A program made the position numbers and the translations under genes. A stretch of DNA of 64,000 bases from Tolypothrix brevis GSE-NOS-MK-07-07A (lineage in GTDB: Bacteria; Cyanobacteriota; Cyanobacteriia; Cyanobacteriales; Nostocaceae): positions 186,001 to 250,000 of the forward strand of contig JAHHIJ010000002.1 in NCBI GenBank assembly GCA_019358985.1, given 5' to 3'. This document shows positions 37,757 through 46,789 of this stretch, piece after piece. Position 1 is the first letter of the stretch. Each line of letters opens with the position of its first letter. The notes under the pieces were generated by a model, which saw only the letters and a list, made by a program, of their open reading frames with translations, was not told the origin of the DNA and searched no databases.

Positions 37757-37939
37757 TTAGTCAATTGCCTTTTTGACCTTATCTTTTGCGTCTTCGATAC
37801 CGTGACGTACTTGGCTTTCAGCTTGCTTTGCTTTGCCTTCTGCTTTATCTTCTGGATCGCCGGTAACATTTCCTAGAGCTTCTTGAGCTTTACCTTCGAT
37901 ATTTTTACCAACTGCTTTAGCGCGATCTTCGATACTCAT
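37757..37939 (-). CDS. CsbD-family stress protein
   Basis: The 60-residue hydrophilic protein (MSIEDRAKAVGKNIEGKAQEALGNVTGDPEDKAEGKAKQAESQVRHGIED) is a clear CsbD member: repeated KAxGKxxE and GDPEDKAEGKAKQ motifs and no cysteine. CsbD proteins are small general-stress proteins of unknown mechanism. The gene is isolated and probably stress-induced. Confidence 0.93.
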   Translation of the reverse strand: MSIEDRAKAVGKNIEGKAQEALGNVTGDPEDKAEGKAKQAESQVRHGIEDAKDKVKKAID

Positions 37940-38208
37940 TTTTGTTTTCCTAATTTAGATAGTTTTTATTTCAAAGGTTTTTTATAACTTTGAAATTAGT
38001 TTTTATTACTATTACAAAGTAACTTAATGTTGTTGCTGTAGCCTTCTGCCACAAGATATATTAGTTATCTATGCTTAAAGAGGGAGATAAGAAAATCAAC
38101 AGTAACTAAAGTACTAATAAAGCAAATAGGTAAAAAAAGATTCCCGACTACTCTTGTGAAGTCGGTGTTCTGAGTAGGTGTCAGTTCCTAATTATTGACT
38201 ATTAGACA

Positions 38209-38300
38209 CGCGAAAGTGGAAAATAATGTAGAGACGTAGCACTGCTACGTCTCTTGGGGTTCAGATAGTGCATAATTAATTTCCACATCGGTTGTCTATT
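38209..38300. mobile_element. MITE-like element, variant of family M1
   Basis: Left end TAGACACGCGAAAGTGG and right end CCACATCGGTTGTCTA are imperfect inverted repeats around a GTAGAGACG-type palindrome at 38228-38254. The ATTATGCAC and GGTTCAG parts correspond to ATTATGCGT and GGTTTCG in M1. A left half of the same variant is at about 41114-41165. Confidence 0.55.
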
Positions 38301-38390
38301 AGACATCTCCAGAATCATACGTAAAGACGTAGCACTGCTACGTCTCTACAAGGGTTTCGGGCAACGCATAATTCATTTTTGGAGATGTCT
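38301..38390. mobile_element. MITE-like element, family M1, copy b
   Basis: The ends AGACATCTCC and GGAGATGTCT are perfect inverted repeats. Inside are a palindrome with TAGCACTGCTA centre (38321-38349) and the reverse complement of the GCGTTGCCCGAAACCC core, so it is in opposite orientation to copies a and c. Confidence 0.75.
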
Positions 38391-38407
38391 ATTGGCTATT
38401 TAATAAA

Positions 38408-38434
38408 AAAACCCGATTATACATAAAAATCGGG
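38408..38434 (-). terminator. terminator of the RPI-repeat gene
   Basis: AACCCGAT and ATCGGGTT form an 8-bp stem. On the minus strand it is followed by a run of T, right after the stop codon of the gene ending at 38461. Confidence 0.75.
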
Positions 38435-38460
38435 TTGATATTCGCTCGTATTATTTTTGT

Positions 38461-38886
38461 TTAATCCAGAAAACCCATCATAGTATCTGCATCGTCAATC
38501 ATATTTGATGCTACTGGACGATTCCCCATTACCGAGTAAGTTTGCGAAATTACTAGTCCACTTGAAGCGATTGGACGAATCCCAGACTCGTAAATACTTT
38601 CAACGACTTGCATTGTATTGGCACCAATTGGACGAATTCCTGAAGAATTCATTGTATGAGTAACTTCCAAATGACCTGCGCTGATTGGACGTACACTAGA
38701 AATAGCTAGTGTCTCATGAACTTCTACATTTGGTGACTCTAGCAACACTTGCTTATCATCTTGCCCTGCTGCATCTATATTCAAGTTATTATCCTGGTTA
38801 TTTTCAATTTCCACTGTCGTATCTCCCTTTAAATTGGCAGGCTTTTGCCCTTGACTGATTGTTCTATCAGTACTACTAACGCTCAT
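38461..38886 (-). CDS. protein with four RPI repeats, unknown function
   Basis: The 141-residue acidic, soluble protein is not a family I know. After a disordered N-terminus it contains four imperfect repeats of 19-20 residues centred on (G/S)xRPI(S/G/A): SVRPISAGHLEVTHTMN, GIRPIGANTMQVVESIYES, GIRPIASSGLVISQTYSVM and GNRPVASNMIDDADTMM. Such short regular units suggest a small repeat fold or a binding ladder. It has its own terminator and an ATG start at 38886. Confidence 0.7.
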   Translation of the reverse strand: MSVSSTDRTISQGQKPANLKGDTTVEIENNQDNNLNIDAAGQDDKQVLLESPNVEVHETLAISSVRPISAGHLEVTHTMNSSGIRPIGANTMQVVESIYESGIRPIASSGLVISQTYSVMGNRPVASNMIDDADTMMGFLD

Positions 38887-39105
38887 GACCTAACTCAGCC
38901 TGCATTGTTAAGTAAATTTTACAATAGTTAGGGTAAAATAAATTTTTCCTTAATATGTATAGTGTAACCTTAAAAAAGTTGCTCTGGATATATTTTTCTT
39001 CAAAATACACATATTAAAAAGAGGGAGGCAGTGCGTTGTAATGACGTTTGGTTAGTACTCAACGTAAAACACAGCGCATTCGCTACTATGAGATAGGGTA
39101 TTTAT

Positions 39106-39118
39106 AGTACATTTGTAT
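39106..39118 (+). promoter_or_regulatory. possible LexA-like box at the uvrB start
   Basis: AGTACATTTGTAT resembles the cyanobacterial LexA box I recall from Anabaena (RGTACNNNDGTWC), with one mismatch at the last base. It overlaps the uvrB start codon, a plausible place for repression of a repair gene. The match is short and could be chance. Confidence 0.3.
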
Positions 39119-41114
39119 GACAGAATTTTGTCTTCAAGCACCGTTTGTGCCGACAGGAGATCAACCACAAGCGATCGCCCAACTTACCACCAGTATCGAA
39201 GCGAACAACCATTATCAAACTTTACTGGGAGCGACGGGAACAGGCAAGACATTTACAGTCGCGTCAGTAATTGAGAAAGTCGGGAAACCCACACTTGTAT
39301 TAGCGCATAACAAAACTCTAGCAGCACAACTTTGTAACGAGTTGCGGGAATTCTTTCCCCACAACGCAGTCGAGTACTTCGTCAGCTACTACGACTATTA
39401 TCAGCCAGAAGCTTATATTCCCGTCAGTGACACGTATATTGAAAAGACAGCTTCGATTAACGATGAAATTGACATGTTGCGTCACTCAGCCACGCGATCG
39501 CTTTTTGAACGTCGCGATGTCATCGTTGTTGCTTCCATCAGCTGCATTTACGGTTTAGGAATTCCTTCAGAATATCTCAAAGCTGCCATTCGCTTTCAAG
39601 TAGGTATGGAAGTTAATCAACGCCAAATTTTGCGAGATTTAGGCTCAATTCAATATAGCCGCAACGATATAGAAATGGGTCGCGGTAAATTTCGCGTTCG
39701 AGGTGATGTTTTAGAAATTGGTCCGGCTTACGAAGATAGAATTATTCGCGTTGAATTCTTTGGTGATGAAATTGACGCAATTCGTTACGTCGATCCGGTG
39801 ACAGGGGAAATCATTAAAAGTATAGAAGCGGTGAATATCTATCCAGCGCGTCACTTTGTTACCCCAGAAGAAAGATTAGATATAGCTTGTGATGATATTC
39901 AAGCAGAATTAAAAGAACGCAAAGCTGAATTAGAAGAAGCGGGGAAATTATTAGAAGCGCAACGTATAGATCAGCGCACGCGCTATGATTTGGAAATGTT
40001 GCGCGAAGTCGGTTATTGCAACGGTGTAGAAAACTATTCTCGCCATTTAGCCGGCAGACAAGCTGGAGAACCTCCAGAATCTTTAATTGATTATTTCCCG
40101 AAAGATTGGCTGTTAGTAATTGATGAATCTCACGTTACTGTGCCACAAATTCGCGGCATGTACAACGGCGATCAGGCAAGGAAAAAAGTATTAATTGAGC
40201 ATGGATTTCGTTTGCCTAGTGCTGCTGATAACCGTCCTTTGAAAGCAGAAGAATTTTGGCAAAAGGTCAATCAATGTATTTTTGTTTCTGCTACACCAGG
40301 AGAATGGGAATTAGAAATATCCGAAAATAATATAGCACAACAAATAATTCGCCCAACGGGAGTAATTGATCCAGAAATTAATGTGCGTCCGACAGAAGGA
40401 CAAATTGATGATTTGTTAGGAGAAATTAAAGATAGAGTTGACCTTCATGAGCGGGTGTTAATTACCACATTAACTAAGCGCATGGCGGAAGATTTAACTG
40501 AGTATTTGGAAGATAATGGGATTCGGGTGCGATATTTGCATTCTGAGATTAATTCAATTGACCGAATTCAGATAATTCAGGATTTGCGCGAAGGTAAATT
40601 TGATGTGTTGGTTGGTGTAAACTTGCTGCGGGAAGGTTTGGATTTACCGGAAGTTTCGTTAGTGGTGATTTTGGACGCGGATAAAGAAGGGTTTTTGCGT
40701 GCAGAGCGATCGCTCATTCAAACTATAGGTAGAGCAGCGCGTCACATTCGCGGCAAAGCGATCATGTATGCTGATAATCTCACAAAGAGCATGATTAAAG
40801 CGATTGACGAAACTGACAGACGGCGTGGTATTCAAACAGCATATAACAAGTTGCACAATATTACACCGCAACCGATTATCAAAAAATCGACTAATGCGAT
40901 TTTATCATTTTTGGAAGCATCGCGGCGCTTGAATGCAACTGAGTTAGAAATAGTTGATGAACATATAGATGAATTACCGTTAGAACAAATTCCAGATTTG
41001 ATTACTTTGCTAGAAGGACAGATGAAAGAAGCAGCAAAGAAACTGGAATTTGAAGAAGCGGGGAAATTGCGCGATCGCATTAAGCATTTGCGCGATAAAT
41101 TGGTAGGACGTTAG
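39117..41114 (+). CDS. uvrB: excinuclease ABC subunit B
   Basis: The 665-residue UvrB is the damage-verifying helicase of nucleotide excision repair. Walker A GATGTGKT is at residues 38-45. The beta-hairpin region [37 protein letters not shown] and DESH helicase motif follow. The C-terminal helicase half has [32 protein letters not shown] and QTIGRAARH. The UvrC-binding UVR motif ([24 protein letters not shown]) is at the end. Length and start are normal. Confidence 0.98.
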   Translation: MTEFCLQAPFVPTGDQPQAIAQLTTSIEANNHYQTLLGATGTGKTFTVASVIEKVGKPTLVLAHNKTLAAQLCNELREFFPHNAVEYFVSYYDYYQPEAYIPVSDTYIEKTASINDEIDMLRHSATRSLFERRDVIVVASISCIYGLGIPSEYLKAAIRFQVGMEVNQRQILRDLGSIQYSRNDIEMGRGKFRVRGDVLEIGPAYEDRIIRVEFFGDEIDAIRYVDPVTGEIIKSIEAVNIYPARHFVTPEERLDIACDDIQAELKERKAELEEAGKLLEAQRIDQRTRYDLEMLREVGYCNGVENYSRHLAGRQAGEPPESLIDYFPKDWLLVIDESHVTVPQIRGMYNGDQARKKVLIEHGFRLPSAADNRPLKAEEFWQKVNQCIFVSATPGEWELEISENNIAQQIIRPTGVIDPEINVRPTEGQIDDLLGEIKDRVDLHERVLITTLTKRMAEDLTEYLEDNGIRVRYLHSEINSIDRIQIIQDLREGKFDVLVGVNLLREGLDLPEVSLVVILDADKEGFLRAERSLIQTIGRAARHIRGKAIMYADNLTKSMIKAIDETDRRRGIQTAYNKLHNITPQPIIKKSTNAILSFLEASRRLNATELEIVDEHIDELPLEQIPDLITLLEGQMKEAAKKLEFEEAGKLRDRIKHLRDKLVGR

Positions 41115-41139
41115 ATATTAGACACGCGAAAATGAAAAT

Positions 41140-41165
41140 GTAGAGACGTAGCACTGCTACGTCTT
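41140..41165. repeat. palindromic repeat, TAGCACTGCTA centre, right arm cut short
   Basis: GTAGAGACGTAGCACTGC and then TACGTCTT, 26 bp past the uvrB stop. It is preceded by a left half of the M1 variant (TTAGACACGCGAAAATG). It adjoins an M2-like element. Confidence 0.75.
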
Positions 41166-41188
41166 GACGACGGTTACGATGTCATATT

Positions 41189-41253
41189 ATGTGCGACAAA
41201 TCACATATATTCTAAAGACGTTCCATGGTCACGTCTCTACGACGGTTACTATG
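41189..41253. mobile_element. partial M2-like element
   Basis: GTGCGACAAATCACATATA, then a palindrome with CCATGG centre at 41214-41240 and GACGGTTACTATG. This order matches the reverse complement of the element at 62520-62618, but the right end is missing. Confidence 0.55.
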
Positions 41254-41268
41254 AACGCCATCACTTTT

Positions 41269-42039
41269 TTACAGATCAATTCCCCTTTCTTGTAGTCGGG
41301 TTAATAAATCTTGGTAGCGCTGTCTTTCGAGTTCTAACTTAAGCAACGCTGCTTCTTTTTCCTGACGTTCAGCATCTGCACGTTGGCTTTCAGCATCTGC
41401 ACGTTGGCTTTCAGTATCTGCACGTTGGCTTTCAGTATCTGCACGTTGACGTTCTTGTTCTCGTATTTGGTCTAGTTCCACAGAGGTGAGAAATCTTTGT
41501 CCTGAGGGAGAAAAAATTTCTAGAGTATTCGGTGTAAGTTCAAAACGTATTTCCAAGCGAGGACTAACCCAATTATTTATCTCTTCAATAACTTCTAAAT
41601 TCGCACCTGATCGCAGCAATCCAGTTAATTCATTTATCTGTGGATCATAGATATAATATTCTTCCACGTTGTAACGTTGATAAAACAGCAATTTATTTGC
41701 CATTTCTTTAGTCTTATTACCAGGTGATAAAATTTCAAATACTACCTGTGGAGGAATATTATCTTCTTGCCACTGTTTATATGAACCGCGTTTTCCTTTT
41801 GGTCTACCAAACACCACCATTGCGTCAGGTGCTTGTCGTATTTTCGCTTCTCCTTGTACAGGATACCATAGTAAATTTCCGGCGATAAACACATTATCTT
41901 GTAATGCAAATAAGATTTCTAAATTTTCTTTTATTTTTACAATCCACTGAAATTGTTCAGTATTATCTGCCATCGGTTGTCCGTCGCTTTCTGGGTAGAT
42001 GACTTCTTCGGTAGTATCTGGCGTTAATTGTTGTACCAT
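41269..42039 (-). CDS. Uma2-family putative endonuclease with coiled-coil tail
   Basis: The 256-residue protein has the Uma2 fold at about residues 40-180: QDNVFIAGNLLWYPVQGEAKIRQAPDAMVVFGRPKG, with VVFEILSPGNKTKEMANKLLFYQRYNVEEYYIYDP carrying the ExK-type catalytic part. A 21-bp DNA repeat gives the tandem heptads SQRADTE and SQRADAE at about 202-229. A coiled coil ending LQERGIDL follows. The tail is typical of a large cyanobacterial Uma2 subgroup. Function is uncertain. Confidence 0.88.
   Translation of the reverse strand: MVQQLTPDTTEEVIYPESDGQPMADNTEQFQWIVKIKENLEILFALQDNVFIAGNLLWYPVQGEAKIRQAPDAMVVFGRPKGKRGSYKQWQEDNIPPQVVFEILSPGNKTKEMANKLLFYQRYNVEEYYIYDPQINELTGLLRSGANLEVIEEINNWVSPRLEIRFELTPNTLEIFSPSGQRFLTSVELDQIREQERQRADTESQRADTESQRADAESQRADAERQEKEAALLKLELERQRYQDLLTRLQERGIDL
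41385..41450 (-). repeat. 21-bp tandem repeat in the Uma2 coiled coil
   Basis: About four copies of a 21-bp unit (plus-strand GCATCTGCACGTTGGCTTTC and variants) encode the heptad QRADTES. Heptad-length slippage keeps frame and coiled-coil register, so copy number can vary harmlessly. Confidence 0.8.
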
Positions 42040-42191
42040 GCTTACAGCACCTTTAAATTTAGGGTTTTCAGGCTGATACTCTCAGTGTAGTTGGCATTGT
42101 CAGGGAAACTTACATTGAGTGCGATCGCTTTCATGGGTAAACTACACTATAAATGAGATACTAAAATCTTGATGCTATCTTCTCCTTCTCT

Positions 42192-42665
42192 ATGTCCAGC
42201 GTTTCGCAATTTCCTTGGCAACAAGAGGCAATTATTAACCACAGTCAACGTCTAATGTATAGTTTTAAACATTGGACGGGACATTCTCTGCTTGATGTCA
42301 GCGGTACACCAAAGGAAATAGCACAAGCACTATTTGAAGCACCTTTTATATTAGTTTCTCACGGCACGGAATCCGACCCTATTTTTAATTATGGCAATCG
42401 CAAAGCATTGGAACTATGGGAACTTTCTTGGGAAGAATTTACCAAAATGCCTTCACGTCAATCGCCTGAAGAGGTAGTGCAAGAAGAACGCGATCGCTTG
42501 TTAGCAGAAGCAGGAACCAAAGGCTTTAGCAATTTTTCTGGTGTACGTATCACCAGTACTGGCAAGCGATTTCAAATCCAAGACGGTATAGTTTGGAACC
42601 TATTAAATGAGCAGAATCAGCTTTGTGGTCAAGCTGCTGTCTACTCTAAGTGTAAATTTATTTAA
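42192..42665 (+). CDS. MEKHLA-domain protein
   Basis: The 157-residue protein consists of one MEKHLA domain, a PAS-like small-molecule sensing fold. Typical blocks are PFILVSHGTESDPIFNYGNRKALELWELSWEEFTKMPSRQSPEEVVQEERDRLL and GVRITSTGKRFQIQDGIVWNLLNEQNQLCGQAA. It is cytoplasmic, and its ligand and partner are unknown. ATG 42192 is clear. It stands alone. Confidence 0.9.
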   Translation: MSSVSQFPWQQEAIINHSQRLMYSFKHWTGHSLLDVSGTPKEIAQALFEAPFILVSHGTESDPIFNYGNRKALELWELSWEEFTKMPSRQSPEEVVQEERDRLLAEAGTKGFSNFSGVRITSTGKRFQIQDGIVWNLLNEQNQLCGQAAVYSKCKFI

Positions 42666-42797
42666 GTTAGTAAAAAAACATCTGATTGCACTTGCGCGAC
42701 AAAATTTAAAATACAAAATCTGCCCACCGGCTAGAAGAAACTATGCAAAAAATTCTGTATTGTGAGGCTAGTTTATCAAAAATAACTAAAAACGCTT

Positions 42798-43520
42798 GTG
42801 GTTCCAATTAGAGACAATAATCCCATCACAATCACCCCTTATGTCACTTATGGGCTGATTGCTGCTAACGTCCTTGCTTTTCTTTATGAAGCAAGTCTTC
42901 CTCCCCAAGCATTAAATGGATTTTTACACCTGGCAGCTGTAGTACCGCGAGAACTAACTGCTAGTTTTGCCGGAATTTCCCTAAATCAACCAGTTCCAGA
43001 GTGGGCAACCTTGATTACCTCCCAATTTCTCCACGCTGGTTTGTTGCACTTGGGGGGCAATATGTTGTTTCTCTGGATTTTTGGCAACAACGTTGAAGAC
43101 AAGTTGGGGCATTTCAAATATTTGCTTTTCTACTTATCTTGCGGTGTTTTGGCAGGGTTAAGCCAGTGGTACTTTTCGCAAAGTTCTAATATACCTTCTT
43201 TGGGTGCGAGTGGAGCGATCGCCGGAATTTTAGGTGCATACATTCTCCGCTTTCCCCAAGTCGAAATTCTCGGTGTCGTTCCTCTAGGCTTTTTCTTCCC
43301 CACTTTCCGCGTTCCAGCTTATTTCTTTCTCGGATTTTGGTTTATCCAGCAAGCTTTCTACGGTGTCGCAAGTTTAGAGACACCGGCTAACATCGGTATG
43401 GAAAACGGCGGTATTGCTTATTGGGCACACGCAGGAGGTTTTGTGTTTGGGGCGATTCTCGGTCCTGTGTTAGGCTTATTTAGCGATAAATCTAACGACG
43501 ATTATTTGTACAAAGAGTGA
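42798..43520 (+). CDS. rhomboid family intramembrane serine protease, first of two
   Basis: The 240-residue polytopic protein has the N-terminal cyanobacterial rhomboid motif VPIRDNNPITITPYVTYGLIAANVLAFL and a serine in PSLGASGAIAGILGAYILRFP. The catalytic His lies in GIAYWAHAGGFVFGAILGP, with FLHAGLLHLGGNMLFLWIFGNNVED between. Start is GTG 42798. It cuts membrane proteins within the bilayer; substrates are unknown. It is followed 118 bp later by a paralogue. Confidence 0.92.
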   Translation: MVPIRDNNPITITPYVTYGLIAANVLAFLYEASLPPQALNGFLHLAAVVPRELTASFAGISLNQPVPEWATLITSQFLHAGLLHLGGNMLFLWIFGNNVEDKLGHFKYLLFYLSCGVLAGLSQWYFSQSSNIPSLGASGAIAGILGAYILRFPQVEILGVVPLGFFFPTFRVPAYFFLGFWFIQQAFYGVASLETPANIGMENGGIAYWAHAGGFVFGAILGPVLGLFSDKSNDDYLYKE

Positions 43521-43638
43521 ATTAAATATTGATTTGTAAATCAGCATAAACTTTACTTGTAGTCAGCGCTTCAGCGCTGAAGCGCTAACTACTTTATCAG
43601 GATATATTGCAATTAATCAATAATAAGGAAAAACATCT

Positions 43639-44313
43639 GTGTTTCCCCTTTACGATGAAAACCCGACACGAATCACTCCGTATTTTACCTACGGGTTGAT
43701 TGGGATGAACATTTTAGTTTTTCTTCATGAAGTCAGTCTATCCGAACAAGCATTAGAGCCATTTTTTCAGTCCTATGCGGTAATACCACAAGAGTTAACC
43801 ACCAACTTTGCCGGAGAATGGACAACCTTATTTACGTCACAATTTTTACACGGTGGCTGGTGGCACTTAATCTCGAATATGGTGTATCTCTGGGTTTTTG
43901 GCAACAATATTGAAGACCGCTTAGGTCATTTAAAGTATATAATTTTTTATTTGGCGTGCGGCGCTTTAGCTGCTATGTGCCAGTGGTTTGTCGGTGTAAA
44001 TTCGCAAATTCCATCTTTGGGAGCCAGTGGAGCGATCGCCGGAATTTTAGGTGCGTACATTATCCGCTTTGCCCACGTGAAAGTTGTCACCTTAATTTTC
44101 TTAGGATTTTTCGTCACCACCATCAGAATTCCCGCACTAATAATAATCGGACTTTTCTTTGTCCAGAATGTGATATCTGGTCTAGCCAGCCTGCAAGCAG
44201 CCGCCAATATGAGTGTAGAATCAGGCGGAGTTGCTTACTGGGCACACATCGGTGGCTTTGTCTTCGGGATAATTCTCGGTCCCTTGTTTGGGTTATTTAG
44301 GCAAGGTGAGTAG
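43639..44313 (+). CDS. rhomboid family intramembrane serine protease, second of two
   Basis: The 224-residue paralogue shares all landmarks with the preceding gene: FLHGGWWHLISNMVYLWVFGNNIED, PSLGASGAIAGILGAYIIRFA (catalytic Ser) and GVAYWAHIGGFVFGIILGP (catalytic His). Start is GTG 43639, preceded by AAGGAA. The loop between the first two helices is shorter than in paralogue 1, suggesting different substrate access after tandem duplication. Confidence 0.92.
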   Translation: MFPLYDENPTRITPYFTYGLIGMNILVFLHEVSLSEQALEPFFQSYAVIPQELTTNFAGEWTTLFTSQFLHGGWWHLISNMVYLWVFGNNIEDRLGHLKYIIFYLACGALAAMCQWFVGVNSQIPSLGASGAIAGILGAYIIRFAHVKVVTLIFLGFFVTTIRIPALIIIGLFFVQNVISGLASLQAAANMSVESGGVAYWAHIGGFVFGIILGPLFGLFRQGE

Positions 44314-44363
44314 AGGAGTGGGGGACAAGGGGGACAGGGAGTAAGTATTGACTTTTGACTCTT

Positions 44364-44392
44364 GTACAGACGTTCCGCCGGAACGTCTGTAC
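44364..44392. repeat. palindromic repeat, TTCCGCCGGAA centre, between convergent genes
   Basis: Arms GTACAGACG and CGTCTGTAC match each other through paired changes from the usual GTAGAG/CTCTAC. It is preceded by TTGACTTTTGACTCTTG filler like that inside rpoB. Confidence 0.85.
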
Positions 44393-44415
44393 TCTCCCAA
44401 TCCCTCCCCTAGACA

Positions 44416-46566
44416 TCACCCAACAGACACTTCTCGTTCCTCAGGTGGATAGACTCGTGGTACAATTGGCTCAGGCATAGAAACGATGATATCAGCGCCA
44501 TTAATAACGGTTCCCAATAGCCCCAATTCAGATTCAACCAATTGATCCACAGCTTCACCGAGCATGTTTTCTTGTGTATAATTTGGTCGTGCTACCAACA
44601 CCATGCCATCGCTGTAAGGTTGAATTAACAAGGGGTCATTAGATAAGCTGAGAGTGCTGGTATCTAAAATCACTAGATCGTAGCGTTGACGAGCATCCTC
44701 CATCAGCTTTCGCATTTCGCTTGATTCTAGAATGGCGGCAGATTGGCGCACAGGACCCGGACTGGGAACAATATATAAATTTTCGACATCAGGAACTAAG
44801 TAAATACACTCACTCAAGCTGCCATAATAGCGTAAGGGTTCAAGAGTGGCATCGGGGTCGAGAGTAACATTAAGAGATTGGCAACGGCTATGCGATCGCA
44901 AATCTGTTTCAATAATTAAAGTTCGTTTGCCAGCACGGGCAGAAGCAATGCCCAAATTATAAGCACTCACGGTTTTTCCTTCGGAACTGCTGGTGCTAGT
45001 AATCAATACCACCTTCAAATTTTTCCCACCAATGCGGCGCAGATTACTGCGGAACTTTTCATAATATTCTAAATAGGGAGAATCCGCAGAAAGTATTGTT
45101 GGCACTGCTTCTTTAGTTAAATCATCAACTGGCATTAAAGGCAATTCCCCCAGCAGAGCCACTTCTCGTTGTTTGAGATTGTCGCGAATATCTTCCTGGG
45201 TTTTGAAAGTCCCTTCCATTGCTCCTAACAAAAATACTACCCCACCACCAACCAATAATCCAAGTATTGCGCCTACACCCAAAGTAATTGGCACACTCTT
45301 AGGCGGTTTTTGGTCGCTAATGACTACTGGTGGTTTAGCAATGCTGAGACTAGTGACAGTTTCTGCTTCTGCGGTTCTCGCATCAGCTAGCTTTATTTGC
45401 ATTTGGTCATAGACAGCTTTTTTAAGTAGAATTTCCTGTTCTAAGCGCGATCGCTCCAATTGCTTATTAGGTATCAGAGAATACTCTTGTCGCAATCGCG
45501 CCTCTTGTTTGATTTCGTCAGCAAGTTGCTTTTGTAAAGTATCCCGTTGGGTTTGCAAACCCACCAGTTGATTTGCTAACTGCTGACGTGCCGGGTCTAA
45601 ATTGCTATTGCTACGAATAGCCCCAGAGCTAGCAGTCAAAGGAGCTGCCGTCCCCCCACCACCTACTACCTCAGTTGCACGTTGTTGCAACAGCTTTTCC
45701 GAAGTTTCTTTCTGACGTCGCAACTGAATCATTGTTGGGTGTTCTGGTCGCAAATCTTTTCTGAGCAATTCAATTTGCGACTCAGTTTGATAAATTTGCA
45801 ATCGCAAGTTAGCAAGAATCGGATCGGCACTCAAAGCCGAAGATACATAAGCTTGGTTAACTGTCAACCCCAGCTTATTTTGTAAACTGGCAAGTTGAGC
45901 ATCAATACCAGACAGCGTTAATTGAATTTGCCGTTGCTGACCTTGGCTGATAGTGACTGCGTTTAACAAACTGCCATTTTCAGCAGCTAGTATAGCAGGT
46001 CGTTGCAGGCGATCGTACCTTTCTAATTTCTGTTCAGCAGCTTGCAATTCTACCTTAGCTCGTGGTACGCGCTCGTTAATTTTGGCAATAATTGCCTTTA
46101 ATCGCCCAGTATTAATATCACCGCTTAACTTGACCATTGCTTGCATTAATGCCAGCACAATCTCTTGTGCCCGCTTTGGGTCACTATCTTTATATTTAAT
46201 TTCAATAATTGCTGGGGCAGCAGCTTCACCTTCCTTCGCTGCTTTCGGAACAGTAAGCGCCAGATTTTCACCAATTGTTTTTGGCTTGACCCTTACTTTG
46301 GTTGCCACAGATTCAATTATCTGGTCTGAGAGCAAAATTTCCTGGCTGAGTTCTTGCCCTTGCTGCTGAATTTGCGTACCAGTTGCCGAAAAAGAAACTG
46401 GTGGACGAGTGTAGGCAAGTGCAGCACTGGCTAGATAGCTAGTGGGTGGATCTGGTTGCACAGCCACCAGAGTTGATCCCGCTACAACCAAACCAAAACT
46501 GGCTAATCCAATCCACTTGTACTTATCAAAAGCAATCAGGTAGCGCTTAACAATCGGTGGAGCCAT
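44416..46566 (-). CDS. Wzc/GumC-type polysaccharide co-polymerase with tyrosine-kinase-like ATPase
   Basis: The 716-residue protein has a Wzz-type N-terminus with membrane helix 1 (about 17-35). A long periplasmic coiled coil follows (about 160-400) and then membrane helix 2 (VPITLGVGAILGLLVGGGVVFLLGA). The cytoplasmic ATPase comes last. Walker A is TSTSSSEGKTVSAYN. The A' motif reads IIETDLRSHS, where kinases have IDADLR, and Walker B reads VILDTSTLS, where DTPP is usual. Only one tyrosine is left in the C-terminal tail. It controls polysaccharide chain length and export; kinase activity is doubtful. ATG 46566 is preferred to a frame start four codons upstream. A tyrosine phosphatase gene is at 62691. 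Confidence 0.88.
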   Translation of the reverse strand: MAPPIVKRYLIAFDKYKWIGLASFGLVVAGSTLVAVQPDPPTSYLASAALAYTRPPVSFSATGTQIQQQGQELSQEILLSDQIIESVATKVRVKPKTIGENLALTVPKAAKEGEAAAPAIIEIKYKDSDPKRAQEIVLALMQAMVKLSGDINTGRLKAIIAKINERVPRAKVELQAAEQKLERYDRLQRPAILAAENGSLLNAVTISQGQQRQIQLTLSGIDAQLASLQNKLGLTVNQAYVSSALSADPILANLRLQIYQTESQIELLRKDLRPEHPTMIQLRRQKETSEKLLQQRATEVVGGGGTAAPLTASSGAIRSNSNLDPARQQLANQLVGLQTQRDTLQKQLADEIKQEARLRQEYSLIPNKQLERSRLEQEILLKKAVYDQMQIKLADARTAEAETVTSLSIAKPPVVISDQKPPKSVPITLGVGAILGLLVGGGVVFLLGAMEGTFKTQEDIRDNLKQREVALLGELPLMPVDDLTKEAVPTILSADSPYLEYYEKFRSNLRRIGGKNLKVVLITSTSSSEGKTVSAYNLGIASARAGKRTLIIETDLRSHSRCQSLNVTLDPDATLEPLRYYGSLSECIYLVPDVENLYIVPSPGPVRQSAAILESSEMRKLMEDARQRYDLVILDTSTLSLSNDPLLIQPYSDGMVLVARPNYTQENMLGEAVDQLVESELGLLGTVINGADIIVSMPEPIVPRVYPPEEREVSVG

Positions 46567-46704
46567 AACAATAATCAAATTCTTAGGCAGGTTTTAGCAG
46601 AAAAGCAGAAGCAGGAAAAAAAGCGATCGCATCTTTGACTTTAAACAAGTTTTGTGACCAACAGCAAAAGGGAATAAAGCAGATTGCGTTGTTATTAAAT
46701 ACAC

Positions 46705-46733
46705 GTAGAGACGTTCCGCCGGAACGTCTTTAC
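46705..46733. repeat. palindromic repeat, TTCCGCCGGAA centre
   Basis: GTAGAGACGTTCCGCCGG and then AACGTCTTTAC, in the spacer between the export protein and co-polymerase genes, where it could act as a processing or terminating hairpin. Confidence 0.85.
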
Positions 46734-46789
46734 AGGGTTTTGGGTTTTACGCATGTACCTCCTAAGGAGTGAAATCTGCTGTAAAGTAA

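Larger units (their letters stand above)
37940..38460. other. repeat-rich intergenic region
   Basis: This 520-bp region holds no gene. From left to right it contains a diverged M1-like element (about 38209-38300) with a palindrome at 38228-38254, a full M1 element at 38301-38390 inserted directly next to it, and the terminator at 38408-38434. The two elements abut as TGTCTATTAGACA. Confidence 0.7.
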
